Below are positions 27,990 through 36,931 of a stretch of DNA of 64,000 nt, one piece after another (the first letter of the stretch is position 1; every line of letters starts with the position of its first letter). This stretch comes from Rhodococcus yunnanensis NBRC 103083 (GTDB lineage: Bacteria > Actinomycetota > Actinomycetes > Mycobacteriales > Mycobacteriaceae): positions 124,001-188,000 of the forward strand of contig NZ_BCXH01000003.1 in assembly GCF_001895005.1 (NCBI RefSeq), written 5' to 3'. The position numbers were made by a program, and so were the translations under genes. The notes beneath the pieces are model-generated. The model was not told where the DNA came from, did no database searches, and was given only the letters and a program-made list of their open reading frames with translations.

Positions 27990-29162
27990 TCACAGTGCGG
28001 GCTTGGTGCGCGTGACGGTGCGAGCCAGCGGTTCGATCACGCGCGCCGCTACCGGCCCGAGAACCGCCATGAGCAGCACGTACGCCGTGGCCAACGCCGC
28101 GAGTTCGCCTTCGACCGCGCCTGCAGCGACCGCGAGGCCTGCGATGACGATGGAGAACTCTCCGCGCGCGACGAGCGCCGCACCGGCGCGGAGGCGACCG
28201 GGCCGTCCGATGCCTTGACGCCCGGCGGCCCATGCACCGGTCATGACCTTGGTGACGGTGGTCGTGACGGCCAGGACGATCGCCCAGCCGAGGACCGGAG
28301 GAATTGTCGCCGGGTCGGTGCCGAGACCGAACACGACGAAGAACATGGCGGCGAACAGATCACGCAGAGGTTCGAGAACGCGGGTTGCGTTGTCGGCCGT
28401 CGAACCGGAGATCGCGATACCGAGCAGGAAGGCGCCGACGGCCGCGGACACCTGCAGCTCCGATGCGATCCCTGCGACCAGCAATGCAGATCCCAGCACC
28501 TTGAGCAGTACCACTTCGCGGTCGGGACTGTCGACGATCGTGGACACGAACTTGCCGTAGCGCAGCGCCACGACCAGCACGAAGGTGATGACGAACAATG
28601 AGATTCCGAGCGCTTCGAGTCCACCGAGAAAGCTGACCCCGCTGAGCACCGCGGTCAGAATCGGCAGATACACGGCCATCGCGAGGTCTTCGAACACCAG
28701 GATCGACAACACGACGGGTGTTTCACGGTTACCGAGCCTGCCGAGGTCGGTGAGGACCTTGGCGATGATGCCCGACGACGAAATGTAGGTGACGCCTCCC
28801 AGCACGAGGGCGCCGACACCGCCCCAGCCGAGCAGGAGCGCAACGACGGCCCCGGGGATGAAGTTGAGGACGATATCGACCACGCCGGCCAGCCAGGACT
28901 TCCGTAGTCCGGTGACGAGCTCGGTTGCGGTGTATTCGAGTCCCAGCAACAGGAGCAGCAGGATGACGCCGATCTCGCTGGCGAGTTCGCTGAACTCGTC
29001 GATCCCACCGAGATCGATGATGCCGCCGTTGCCGAAACACAGACCGCCGAGCAGATAGAACGGAATGGGGGAGACCCCGATTTTTCCTGCGAGTCGCGCG
29101 AGCAGACCGAGAACGAAGAACACCGCACCGAGCTCGGTCAGTGCCAGCGCGCTCTCGGCCAT
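27990..29162 (-). CDS. CPA2-family cation/H+ antiporter, KhtU/KefB-like membrane subunit
   Basis: A 390-residue polytopic protein with about 12 helices, of the monovalent cation:proton antiporter-2 family, probably K+/H+. Typical elements are FYLLGGLCFGNGG, the LLLLLLGLEYTATEL helix, the VTYISSSGIIAKVLTDLGRL segment, and the LVFEDLAMAVYLPIL helix with its ion-binding Asp. It lies 3 bp downstream of an RCK_C-domain gene, the same arrangement as the two-component KhtT/KhtU antiporter of Bacillus. It likely exports K+ in exchange for protons under alkaline or osmotic stress. Confidence 0.85.
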   Translation of the reverse strand: MAESALALTELGAVFFVLGLLARLAGKIGVSPIPFYLLGGLCFGNGGIIDLGGIDEFSELASEIGVILLLLLLGLEYTATELVTGLRKSWLAGVVDIVLNFIPGAVVALLLGWGGVGALVLGGVTYISSSGIIAKVLTDLGRLGNRETPVVLSILVFEDLAMAVYLPILTAVLSGVSFLGGLEALGISLFVITFVLVVALRYGKFVSTIVDSPDREVVLLKVLGSALLVAGIASELQVSAAVGAFLLGIAISGSTADNATRVLEPLRDLFAAMFFVVFGLGTDPATIPPVLGWAIVLAVTTTVTKVMTGAWAAGRQGIGRPGRLRAGAALVARGEFSIVIAGLAVAAGAVEGELAALATAYVLLMAVLGPVAARVIEPLARTVTRTKPAL

Positions 29163-29165
29163 GCG

Positions 29166-29648
29166 CTAGCTGTTACCGAGCAGTTTGCTCGCAGCGTCGA
29201 GTCCGTCTGCTGTCCCCACGGCGACGAGAAGGTCGCCGGAGGTGAGAGTGAAGTCCGGAGTGGGCGACGGCTGCACTTGGCCCGCTCGCATGACTGCGAC
29301 GATGGACACGCCGGTCTTGGTGCGCATCGTGGTGTCGCCGAGCGTTCGGCCGTCGAATCGCGAGTGTTCCCTGATCGGGAGCTGGCGAGTGTTGATTCCG
29401 GGGAGATCGCGATGATCTTCCCCGAGCTGAGCAATGAGTTGCGGGGTGCCGAGCAAATTGCCCAGCGCCGCCGCTTCCTCATTGCTCAGCGTGATGGACG
29501 CCTGTGTTGCGTCGGGGTCGTCTTTGCGCGAGACGATCAGCTCGTTCGCGCCGTCCTTACGGGTGATGACTCCGATGCGGCGTCCGGATGCGAGGGCGAA
29601 ATCTTTACGCACCCCGATCCCGGGCAGCAGGGTCACTTCGACGTTCAT
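29166..29648 (-). CDS. RCK_C (TrkA-C) regulatory subunit of the antiporter, KhtT-like
   Basis: A 160-residue soluble protein. The C-terminal RCK_C/TrkA-C domain (residues about 85-158: LPIREHSRFDGRTLGDT, then GVSIVAVMRAGQ, and TLTSGDLLVAVGTADGLDA) binds nucleotide or ligand in related systems. The N-terminal domain (VEVTLLPGIGVRKDFALASG) is the KhtT-type N-domain. The gene precedes the antiporter by 3 bp and should gate it. A start at ATG 29648 is supported by the conserved N-domain. Confidence 0.83.
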   Translation of the reverse strand: MNVEVTLLPGIGVRKDFALASGRRIGVITRKDGANELIVSRKDDPDATQASITLSNEEAAALGNLLGTPQLIAQLGEDHRDLPGINTRQLPIREHSRFDGRTLGDTTMRTKTGVSIVAVMRAGQVQPSPTPDFTLTSGDLLVAVGTADGLDAASKLLGNS

Positions 29649-29698
29649 GGGAAAATGCTAACCCCGCCGAGTGTGACCTGTATCGCTGGAGGAGTCGA

Positions 29699-30013
29699 TC
29701 AGGATGCGACGGCAGCCAGCAGTGCTTCACGCTGGTTGGCGCCGAGGCCGCCGATGCGGCGGGTGTCTGCGATGGACAGCTGCTCGAGCAGCTGAGCGGC
29801 GCGCACCGAGCCGACACCCGGGAGTGCCTTGATCAGGGCGGACACCTTGGTCTTCTTCACGATTTCGTCGTTCTCGGCCTTTGCGAGAACGTCAGCAACG
29901 CTGAGCTCGCCGGACTTGACGGCGGCCAGCAGCTTGGACCGGGCGGTACGTGCCTCGGCCGCCTTGGCCAACGCCGCGGTGCGCTGTTCCGGAGTCAATA
30001 CTGGTAAAGCCAT
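29699..30013 (-). CDS. mihF: Mycobacterial-type integration host factor
   Basis: A 104-residue actinobacterial nucleoid protein, unrelated to proteobacterial IHF. It begins MALPVLTPEQRTAALAKAAE and contains the H2TH-like LIKALPGVGSVRAAQLLEQL followed by IADTRRIGGLGANQREALL, the DNA-binding core of mIHF. ATG 30013 has GAGGAG eight bases upstream; the longer in-frame reading to 30121 has no family match. In M. tuberculosis the gene lies beside gmk. Here it is beside an antiporter, so this may be a second copy or a relocated one. Confidence 0.92.
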   Translation of the reverse strand: MALPVLTPEQRTAALAKAAEARTARSKLLAAVKSGELSVADVLAKAENDEIVKKTKVSALIKALPGVGSVRAAQLLEQLSIADTRRIGGLGANQREALLAAVAS

Positions 30014-30244
30014 GGCCTTATCTCCTCGATAGTGGTGACCCGTCGCTCGTTGACATGGTCGGGACCCTCTTGCATCGTGCCTGGTGGCTCCGACAATCTT
30101 CCCGAACGACACGCGTGTCATTCGCCTGGAGCCACCGTACCTTCCCAGTCAGGCTACGTGCTTATCGATTCGGGGTGTGCCCCGACCAGCAGTTCGGCGA
30201 GTTCGACGGGCCTGCGATGATGCAGCCGGGCTCGGACGGGAGCG

Positions 30245-30705
30245 TCACCGCGGCTCTGCCGACGCCAGCAGCCATCGGTCGTCCAGGCGGGTGAGACCGA
30301 CCATCATCGGTGACGAATCGGTGCGGCCGTCGGGCACGGTGAGGCTGCGGACCTCCTGATCGAGAAACACTGCGACGACGGCGGAACCAGTGTCCAATCG
30401 TTGAATCCCTGCACCGCGTTCACGACGTGGGTGAGCTCGTCGACGCCGTCCTGCACGCGAGCGAGGATGTGCTGTCGATCAGGGATGCGATGTGATCGCG
30501 TTGTCGGACCACGAGTTCGATGGTCTGAGCGGCGTCCAGCACCCTGTCGAACTCGGCCTGCTGGGCGTCGGCCTTCGCGAGGTCGGTGGAGACGTTCAGG
30601 CGGATACGGGCGCGCCGATCGTGTTGCCGATGTTCTGCAACATGAGGGGGAACTCGGCGAACTGGGCCTCGTGTGTCGCGAAGTGCCAGGTCAGGGCCTC
30701 ACCGG
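30245..30705 (-). pseudogene. Decayed Mce-associated/MCE-type gene
   Basis: No intact gene fits this 690-bp gap upstream of mihF, but the minus strand holds pieces in shifting frames. From 30410 to the stop at 30245 it reads GIQRLDTGSAVVAVFLDQEV and later MMVGLTRLDDRWLLASAEPR, which looks like the C-terminus of Mce-associated proteins. Before it, in another frame, comes ARVQDGVDELTHVVNAVQ (about 30400-30480). Further upstream come TDLAKADAQQAEFDRVLDAA (about 30490-30615) and HEAQFAEFPLMLQNIGNTIG (about 30610-30690). At least two frameshifts and stops separate them. The order fits a degraded Mce-locus gene, or a fusion of two. The stretch 30014-30170 is the mihF leader. Confidence 0.5.
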
Positions 30706-32286
30706 CTACGCATGAGTCGGTGAATAAGACTTGCGCAGAGCAACTTTGACGACCTTACCGCTGGCGTTGCGGGGGAGTGCGTCGACGACGACCAGCTCCT
30801 TCGGGTGTTTGAAGCGGGCGAGATGGTCGCCGAGCCACACGAGGAGTTCGTCGAGAGTCAGATCGGCGGAGGAATCGTTCAAGGCAACGATGGCGACGGG
30901 CACTTCGCCCCACTTGTCGTCGGCCCGCCCGATGACGGCGGCCTCGAGAATTCGAGGGTGCGAGTACAGCACGTTCTCGACCTCGGCGCAGTAGATGTTC
31001 TCACCGCCGGAGATGATCATGTCCTTCTTGCGGTCGACGACGAACACGAAACCCTCGTCGTCCTGCCGTACGAGATCGCCGGAATGAAACCATCCGCCGT
31101 GGAACGCGTCGGCAGTGGCGTCCGGGTTCTGCCAGTATCCCTGCATCAGACTCGGTCCGCGGTAGACGATTTCGCCGATCTCGCCCCGGGGGACGTCGTT
31201 CATCTCGTCGTCGACGACGCGCGCGGAGATGGTCGGGATGACGCGTCCGACCGACCCCAGCTTGCGCAGTGCATCCTCACCGTCGAGAACGCATGTGATG
31301 GGCGACATCTCGGTCTGGCCGAACACCGCCACGTTGAGGGCGTCGGGAAACGTCGCGGCCATGGCTTTCAAGATCGTGTCCGACGCGGGTGCCGCGCCCC
31401 ACGAGATGACGCGCAGGTTCAGCTTTCTCGGAGCTCGGGACTGCTCGGCGCACATCGCCTGCCACTGCACCGGAACGAGAAACAGCGTGGTCACGCCCTC
31501 CTCGGAGAGGACGTCGAGCAGCGCGGCAGGATCGAAAGCACCGACCGGGTAGATGACGGTCGGAATGCCGAGCTGCAGGCTGGGAGCCAGGCTGCCGAGC
31601 GCAGCGATGTGGAACATGGGCGACGCACAGAAGCCGACCTCGTCGACACCGTGCATCTGCAGAGCGCGGATACACGTGAGCGCCTGTGCCTGCATGTTGG
31701 CGTGGGTCAGAACCGCGCCCTTGGGGCGGCCCGTCGTTCCTGAGGTGTACATGACGAGTGCAGGCGCGTCGTCGGGGATGTCCACGGGTTCGGCAACAGT
31801 GGCGTCGGCAAGTAGCTGCTCGTACGAGTCGCCGACCGTGATGATCTCGCCCAACGAATCCACTTGTGCAGCAACCGCTTGTGCGAGAGGGGCAAGTGCG
31901 TCGTCGGTGACGAGCACGGTCGAACCGCTGTTCTGCGCGAGGAAGGCCACCTCGGGCGGTGTCATCCGGAAGTTCACGGGAACGGCAAGTGCGCCGAGAG
32001 CATTGACGGCCAACACCGCTTCCAGATATTCGGGCCGGTTGAGCATCAGGATCAGCACACGGTCGCCGTAGCCGATGCCGCGTCGGCTCAGTACTGCCGC
32101 GAACCGGTCGACGCGGTCGGACAGTTCGCTCCAGGAGATCGATCGGCCGTGGAAGCGCAATGCAACCGCGTCGGGCTGCATGAGGGCGTGGCGTCGCACC
32201 TGGTTGTTCCAATTGTTGCGCGTCGATCGCCGGGGTTCTTCGAGCTGACGTTTGTCGAGCTGGGGTTCGTCGGTGTGAGCGGCCAT
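30706..32286 (-). CDS. Acyl-CoA synthetase (FadD family)
   Basis: ATP-dependent activation of a carboxylic acid to its CoA ester, 526 residues. Adenylation motifs are VMYTSGTTGRPKGAVLTH (P-loop-like, about 183-200), VFGQTEMSP, GGWFHSGDLV, the hinge DRKKDMIISGGENIY and the catalytic lysine region PRNASGKVVK. The start at ATG 32286 has GAGGAGG eight bases upstream; an earlier in-frame ATG has none. It ends next to the decayed Mce-type gene. In M. tuberculosis fadD5 heads the mce1 operon, so this may be the remnant of an Mce locus. Fatty or aromatic acids are both possible substrates. Confidence 0.88.
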   Translation of the reverse strand: MAAHTDEPQLDKRQLEEPRRSTRNNWNNQVRRHALMQPDAVALRFHGRSISWSELSDRVDRFAAVLSRRGIGYGDRVLILMLNRPEYLEAVLAVNALGALAVPVNFRMTPPEVAFLAQNSGSTVLVTDDALAPLAQAVAAQVDSLGEIITVGDSYEQLLADATVAEPVDIPDDAPALVMYTSGTTGRPKGAVLTHANMQAQALTCIRALQMHGVDEVGFCASPMFHIAALGSLAPSLQLGIPTVIYPVGAFDPAALLDVLSEEGVTTLFLVPVQWQAMCAEQSRAPRKLNLRVISWGAAPASDTILKAMAATFPDALNVAVFGQTEMSPITCVLDGEDALRKLGSVGRVIPTISARVVDDEMNDVPRGEIGEIVYRGPSLMQGYWQNPDATADAFHGGWFHSGDLVRQDDEGFVFVVDRKKDMIISGGENIYCAEVENVLYSHPRILEAAVIGRADDKWGEVPVAIVALNDSSADLTLDELLVWLGDHLARFKHPKELVVVDALPRNASGKVVKVALRKSYSPTHA

Positions 32287-32390
32287 GGTCGTGTCCTCCT
32301 CTAAGGCGGTGCGGAATGTGATGCAGCTTACAGTTCGCGGCGTCGTCATGTCTCGCAAATTTAGATGCATCTGCGCACGTCATCGCGCCT

Positions 32391-33200
32391 CTAAGTTTGT
32401 GAAGATTCGCTCGAGAACCGTGGTCGACGGTGCTGCAGCATCGCCTCGATTCCCTCCGTGAAGTCGGGCGACGTCAGCAGCTCGATCTGTCCCTCGGTCT
32501 CCCGCTGCAGCGCGTCGTCGAGAAGCGCGAGGGTCGACGCCGTCACGGCGCGTTTGGACAGTTCGAGCGCTCGCCGCGGTCCTCGGCACAGTCGACGGGC
32601 GACTGCGGCGACGTGCGCGTCCAGTTCACTCGACGGAAGGCAGGCAGTGATCAACCCCGAAGCCGCGGCATCGGCCGCGCTCATGGGTTGAGCGAGCAAC
32701 GTCATCTCATTGGCCCTGGCGCGTCCGATCGCGGCGGGAACCAGCAGGCTGCTGCCGCCGTCGGGCATGAGTCCGACGGAGGTGAACGCGAGCAGGAACG
32801 ATGCGTCCTCGGCGGCGTAGACGAGATCGGCGGCCAGGGCGATCGACACGCCGATTCCCGCGGCAATGCCGTTGACCTGCGCGATCACCGGAACCGGTAC
32901 CTCGAACACGGATCGCACCAATTCGGCGGCGACACGCATCGTCTGCTCGGCGCCCTCCCTGAGTTCGTCCGGCGAATTCGGTTGCGCTGCAGCCATGTCG
33001 GCAATATCGGCGCCGGCGCTGAACGCACGTCCGGTGCCGGTGAGGATCACGACACGCACGGCAGGATCGTCCCCCGCCGTCGTGAGTGCGTCGATCAGTT
33101 CGGTGGCGGTGCGGCTGTCGAGGGCGTTCATCCGTTCGGTGCGGTCGATACGCAGCGTCAGGATCCCTGCCGCGATCTCCGAGTGCAGACCGGTTGTCAT
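32391..33200 (-). CDS. Enoyl-CoA hydratase/isomerase family protein
   Basis: Crotonase-fold enzyme of 269 residues. The oxyanion hole segment is RAFSAGADIADM (about 58-69) and the second is VNGIAAGIGVSIALAADLVY (about 110-129). Where classic hydratases carry the catalytic Glu (about 144), the sequence reads LMPDGGSSLLVPAAIG with Asp in the later acidic position; this pattern resembles PaaG/isomerase-like members. AGGAGA precedes the ATG. It lies 104 bp upstream of fadD on the same strand and is divergent from the tandem TetR regulator, its probable controller. Confidence 0.85.
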   Translation of the reverse strand: MTTGLHSEIAAGILTLRIDRTERMNALDSRTATELIDALTTAGDDPAVRVVILTGTGRAFSAGADIADMAAAQPNSPDELREGAEQTMRVAAELVRSVFEVPVPVIAQVNGIAAGIGVSIALAADLVYAAEDASFLLAFTSVGLMPDGGSSLLVPAAIGRARANEMTLLAQPMSAADAAASGLITACLPSSELDAHVAAVARRLCRGPRRALELSKRAVTASTLALLDDALQRETEGQIELLTSPDFTEGIEAMLQHRRPRFSSESSQT

Positions 33201-33352
33201 ACGATCTCCTGTTCTGCGAATTGCCGCTAACTTAACTCTTCAAATCCAATGGCTGTCAAGGGTGGATCCATATCGGCATAGTGTGGGTCGTAGTTCGAGA
33301 AGCGGCTATCATGGGGCTCGGTCCTTCGGTCGTTGGGCTCACGGTACGAGGA

Positions 33353-33390
33353 CAGGCAATGGTTTACACAGGCAATGGTTGACACAGGCA
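33353..33390. repeat. 16-bp tandem duplication over the start of the tandem TetR gene
   Basis: CAGGCAATGGTTTACA is followed by CAGGCAATGGTTGACA and then CAGGCA, 2.4 copies. Each full copy holds an ATG: 33359 and 33375. The first has the better-placed GAGGA but opens a 7-codon frame ending in the TGA at 33380, which overlaps the true start region. Confidence 0.8.
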
Positions 33391-34628
33391 CGACCGCTGA
33401 CGGCGCGGCAGACGCGGACACCACCGCGCGGCGTCGACGCCCGAGAAACCGGAAGGCGCAGATCCTGACGGCGGCAGCGGAGGCGTTCAGTGACCGCGGC
33501 TATCACCCCGTCGGGATCGATGACATCGCGTCGACCGTCGGGATTTCCGGGCCTGCGCTGTATCGGCATTTCCCGACGAAGTACGCGTTGTTCGTTCACA
33601 CCGTCTCGAGGCTGGCGGATCTGCTGCTGGCTGCGACGGATTCGAGTGCCATCGTCACCGAAGAGAACGCGGGAGAGCCCGAGGCCAGGCTCGATGCAGT
33701 GATCCGAGCGGTCATTCGCACGACCATCGACAACCGACGGACCGGTGGGCTGTACCGATGGGAGGGTCGCTATCTGGTCGGTGACGACAGGGCCGCGCTG
33801 CGCGATTCGATGAACCAGCTGCATGCCCGCGTCAGGACTCCTCTGCAGGAACTGCGCCCGGAACTGTCGTCTGCGGATGCCGCGCTACTCGCCACCGCGG
33901 CGATCAGCGTGGTCGCGAGTATTACTTCGCACCGATCTGCGTTGTCGTCCAAGCAGATCGAGGAGCTGATGCTGAACGGAGCATGGTCGGTTCTGCGGGT
34001 GGATCCGTCGGCCGAGGTAGGTCCGGTGCACCGCGCTGCGGCGGCAGAGGCAATGTTGTCCACCCGCGAAGTGCTTCTGCGCCAATCGATTCTGCTGTTC
34101 TACCGGCACGGATATCACGACGTCTCCATCGAGGACATCGGGGCGGCGGCAGGCATCACCGCGTCGAGTGTGTACCGGCACTTTCCGAGTAAGGCCGAAC
34201 TACTCGCCGCCGCGTTCCACCGTGCCAACGAACGGTTGACCTCGACCCTCGCCGAAGCGATGGAACAGTCGCGATCGTCGGTGGAGACGGTGCACATGCT
34301 CGCCCGGTTGTACACGGAACTGACGTTCGAGCACGGTGAACTCGTGGCCGTCTACTTCGCCGAACTCGGCAACCTCCCCGCCGACCAACGGACGAACCTG
34401 CGAAACGTGCAGCGTCGCAACATCGACGAGTGGGCCCAGGTGCTCCGCGATGCCCGCCCCGGCCTCGGCGTCGTCACGTCGCGATTTCTCGTCCATGCGG
34501 CGCTGGGCCTGGTGTTCGATGTCGGGCGCTCGGTGCATTTCGACCGATCGAGTGCGGCCACCGCACGCGTGCAGCAATCCATGACGGCGGTCATGCTCGG
34601 GAGCGACGAGGCTGGGTTGCGCCCGTAA
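33375..34628 (+). CDS. Tandem TetR regulator with two HTH domains in one chain
   Basis: A 417-residue protein containing two complete TetR units. The first HTH is at residues about 22-68 (RKAQILTAAAEAFSDRGYHP, then DIASTVGISGPALYRHFPTK). The second is at about 222-268 (LLRQSILLFYRHGYHDVSIE, then DIGAAAGITASSVYRHFPSK). Each is followed by a helical ligand-binding half (RWEGRYLV... and YFAELGNLPADQRTN...). Single TetR proteins are about 200 residues and work as dimers, so this is a covalent dimer. ATG 33375 is the first start compatible with the domain. It diverges from the enoyl-CoA hydratase/fadD genes, which it probably represses in response to an acyl-CoA. Confidence 0.85.
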   Translation: MVDTGTTADGAADADTTARRRRPRNRKAQILTAAAEAFSDRGYHPVGIDDIASTVGISGPALYRHFPTKYALFVHTVSRLADLLLAATDSSAIVTEENAGEPEARLDAVIRAVIRTTIDNRRTGGLYRWEGRYLVGDDRAALRDSMNQLHARVRTPLQELRPELSSADAALLATAAISVVASITSHRSALSSKQIEELMLNGAWSVLRVDPSAEVGPVHRAAAAEAMLSTREVLLRQSILLFYRHGYHDVSIEDIGAAAGITASSVYRHFPSKAELLAAAFHRANERLTSTLAEAMEQSRSSVETVHMLARLYTELTFEHGELVAVYFAELGNLPADQRTNLRNVQRRNIDEWAQVLRDARPGLGVVTSRFLVHAALGLVFDVGRSVHFDRSSAATARVQQSMTAVMLGSDEAGLRP

Positions 34629-34632
34629 TACT

Positions 34633-34785
34633 CCGCAAATGCGTGTGCGTTTGTGTGGGGGCTGGGGTTGCGGGCGTGGTGGTCCGCAAATGCGTGTGCG
34701 TTTGTGTGGGGGCTGGGGTTGCGGGCGTGGTGGTCCGCAAATGCATGTGCGTTTGTGTGGGTTGCGGGTGTGGGGGCTGGGGTTG
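34633..34785. repeat. Three 51-bp tandem repeats after the TetR stop
   Basis: Units begin CCGCAAATGCGTGTGCG at 34633, 34684 and 34735; the third diverges in its second half. They start 4 bp after the tetR stop and end just before the DUF808 stop, filling the convergent intergenic space. Confidence 0.88.
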
Positions 34786-34804
34786 CGGGTGGGGGTGGCT
34801 GTGG

Positions 34805-35776
34805 CTACTTGGGGTCGGAGGGGGCATGAGGGGCGTCGGGGGCGTGCCGGCGGGAGGCGAGGACCTTCGAGATCCCGAGCTGCGCGGCGACGATGACGAG
34901 GCCGACGATCAGGCCGAGTACCGCTGAGGCGAGTGTGTTGACGATCCACGCGAGCACGGGTCCGATTCCGGCGATGTCGTGGACGGCGTCCTTGCCGTGG
35001 TGGACGAGCTCGTACAGCGGATGGAAGCCGAGTTCGTCGATACCGACGAGCAGGATGTGTCCGCCGACCCAGAGCATGGCGGCAGTTCCGACGACGCCCA
35101 GGACCGACATGACCTTGGGCATGGCGTTGACGAGCGCCCGGCCGAACTTCTCGACGAAGCCCGTCGAGTTCTCGGCGAGCTTCAAGCCGATGTCGTCCAT
35201 CTTGACGATCAGTCCGACGACGCCGTAGACGACGACGGTGATGACCACCGCGACGACGGCAAGGATGATCAGCCTGCTCCAGAAGCCTTCCGAGGCGATG
35301 GTGTCCAGTGCGATGACCATGATCTCGGCGGAGAGGATGAGGTCGGTACGCACGGCACCGGATACGACGCTGTCCTCGTCCTTGGGTTCGTCTGCAGCCT
35401 CGTCGTGGTGGGCGCCGTGTCCGAAGAGCGCACCCCAGATCTTGTGCACCGCTTCGTATGCGAGGTAACAACCGCCGAGCATCAGGATCGGCGTCAGCAA
35501 CCACGGCAGGAACTGACTGAGCAGAAGTGCGATCGGAAGAATGATCAGCAGCTTGTTGCGCAGCGATCCGATGGCGATGCGTTTGATGATCGGCAACTCG
35601 CGCTCGGCGGCGAGGCCGCGAACGTACTGAGGTGTCACGGCCGCGTCGTCGATGACGACGCCCGCCGCCTTCGCTGTCGCCTTGCCTGTGGCTGCACCGA
35701 CGTCGTCGAGCGATGCCGCGGCCAGACGTGCGAGAGCGGCAACATCGTCGAGCAGGGCAACGAGTCCACCCGCCAT
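34805..35776 (-). CDS. DUF808 (YedI-type) inner-membrane protein
   Basis: A 323-residue membrane protein with about seven hydrophobic segments. The N-terminal MAGGLVALLDDVAALARLAA and the region VDDAAVTPQYVRGLAAERELP-like (here IDDAAVTPQYVRGLAAEREL) are diagnostic of DUF808. A histidine/acid-rich loop, FGHGAHHDEAADEPKDE, follows helix 3. ATG 35776 lies six bases after AGGAGG; a GTG one codon earlier is also possible. The function of the family is unknown. It is monocistronic. Confidence 0.88.
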   Translation of the reverse strand: MAGGLVALLDDVAALARLAAASLDDVGAATGKATAKAAGVVIDDAAVTPQYVRGLAAERELPIIKRIAIGSLRNKLLIILPIALLLSQFLPWLLTPILMLGGCYLAYEAVHKIWGALFGHGAHHDEAADEPKDEDSVVSGAVRTDLILSAEIMVIALDTIASEGFWSRLIILAVVAVVITVVVYGVVGLIVKMDDIGLKLAENSTGFVEKFGRALVNAMPKVMSVLGVVGTAAMLWVGGHILLVGIDELGFHPLYELVHHGKDAVHDIAGIGPVLAWIVNTLASAVLGLIVGLVIVAAQLGISKVLASRRHAPDAPHAPSDPK

Positions 35777-35878
35777 CACTGGCCTCCTGAATTTTTCGGT
35801 GCGCCAATTTTCGGTGCGCTGTCGAATCGAACGATACCGCTTGCGCAGGTAAAGCCTTGGTCAACAGAGATTGTTACC

Positions 35879-36931
35879 ATGCCTCACATGATGCAGACCC
35901 GACGCGTTCTGGCTGGAATGTCCGCAGCAGTGCTGGTGCTCGTCGGTGGCGCTTCGGCGAACGCCGCGCCGATCAACGTTCCGTGGTCTCCGGACGATCG
36001 TCAGGACACCGAGGTCCAGTTCGAATCCGGCGGCACCACCTTCTACGGAAGCTTCCGCAGCCCGATCGGCGCCACACGCGGCGCTGCACTGCTGCTGCCG
36101 GGCAGTGGACCGACGGACCGAAACGGTAACCAGGCGGGCGGGATCACACCCAACACCCTCGCGTACATCGCCGACGCCCTTGCCGACACAGGGATCGCGA
36201 CGCTCCGCTTCGACAAGACGGGCAGCGGACGCACCGGTCTTGGCGGATTCGATCCCGCAGATCTACCGGGGTTCGTGGATCAGGTCGACGCGGCCGAGGC
36301 GGCCCTGACTGTGCTGCAGGAGCGCACCGGCATCGACGGCCCGGCGGTTCTCGGCCACAGCGAAGGCGCGTTGACGACAATGTCGCTGATCGAACGGGGT
36401 GCGAGTACCGGACCCGTCGGCCTGCTCGAACCCCCGGCCATCCGTTACCTCGACTTGCTGTCAGCGCAAGTGAATGCCAGTTTCGATCGCGGAATCGAGT
36501 CCGGTCAGCTCACCGCCGAGGAGGCCGACGGCAACCGGGCCCGGCTGAGCGAGACCGTTGCGGCGCTTCGTGGTGGCCAGGCGCTGCCGTACCCGGAAGA
36601 CCCCGTGTTGACGTCGATCGGACTCTCCGCCGTCAACGCGAAGTTCCTCGCCGAGGCGGACGCCGTGAACCCTGTCGCCTCGGCTGTCCGGTCCGACGTC
36701 CTGCTGACGTGCTCCGCGAAGGACCTCAACATCTCCTGCGCGCAGACCGACGGCCTGTTCGAGACTCTGGACGGGGCCGACGTCGACTACGTGCGGTTGG
36801 CCAACGCGTCGCACACCCTCGGTGAGCTCGGACCTCTGCCCGCAACCGGCCTCGACATCTACGTGCCGCTGCCGCTCTCGTCAGAGTTCCGCGGGGCGCT
36901 CGACGCGTGGACGGACCGTGTCTTCGGGTGA
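35879..36931 (+). CDS. Secreted alpha/beta-hydrolase
   Basis: Serine hydrolase of 350 residues with a Sec signal peptide (RRVLAGMSAAVLVLVGGASA, cleavage near NAA-P). The GSGPTDRNGNQ oxyanion region, the nucleophile elbow GHSEGA (about residue 165), and ANASHTLGEL near the C-terminus with the catalytic His fit the family of secreted alpha/beta-hydrolases related to acyl-thioesterase/BAAT-like enzymes. Two cysteines late in the protein could form a disulphide. Its 3' end overlaps the convergent MpaB-family gene by 51 bp, and its stop lies at the end of an 18-bp duplication. Confidence 0.85.
   Translation: MPHMMQTRRVLAGMSAAVLVLVGGASANAAPINVPWSPDDRQDTEVQFESGGTTFYGSFRSPIGATRGAALLLPGSGPTDRNGNQAGGITPNTLAYIADALADTGIATLRFDKTGSGRTGLGGFDPADLPGFVDQVDAAEAALTVLQERTGIDGPAVLGHSEGALTTMSLIERGASTGPVGLLEPPAIRYLDLLSAQVNASFDRGIESGQLTAEEADGNRARLSETVAALRGGQALPYPEDPVLTSIGLSAVNAKFLAEADAVNPVASAVRSDVLLTCSAKDLNISCAQTDGLFETLDGADVDYVRLANASHTLGELGPLPATGLDIYVPLPLSSEFRGALDAWTDRVFG

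Noticed and set aside
34979-35878. Upstream extension of the secreted hydrolase through the DUF808 gene
   Set aside because: The frame is antisense to the DUF808 protein, and the signal peptide begins only at ATG 35879.
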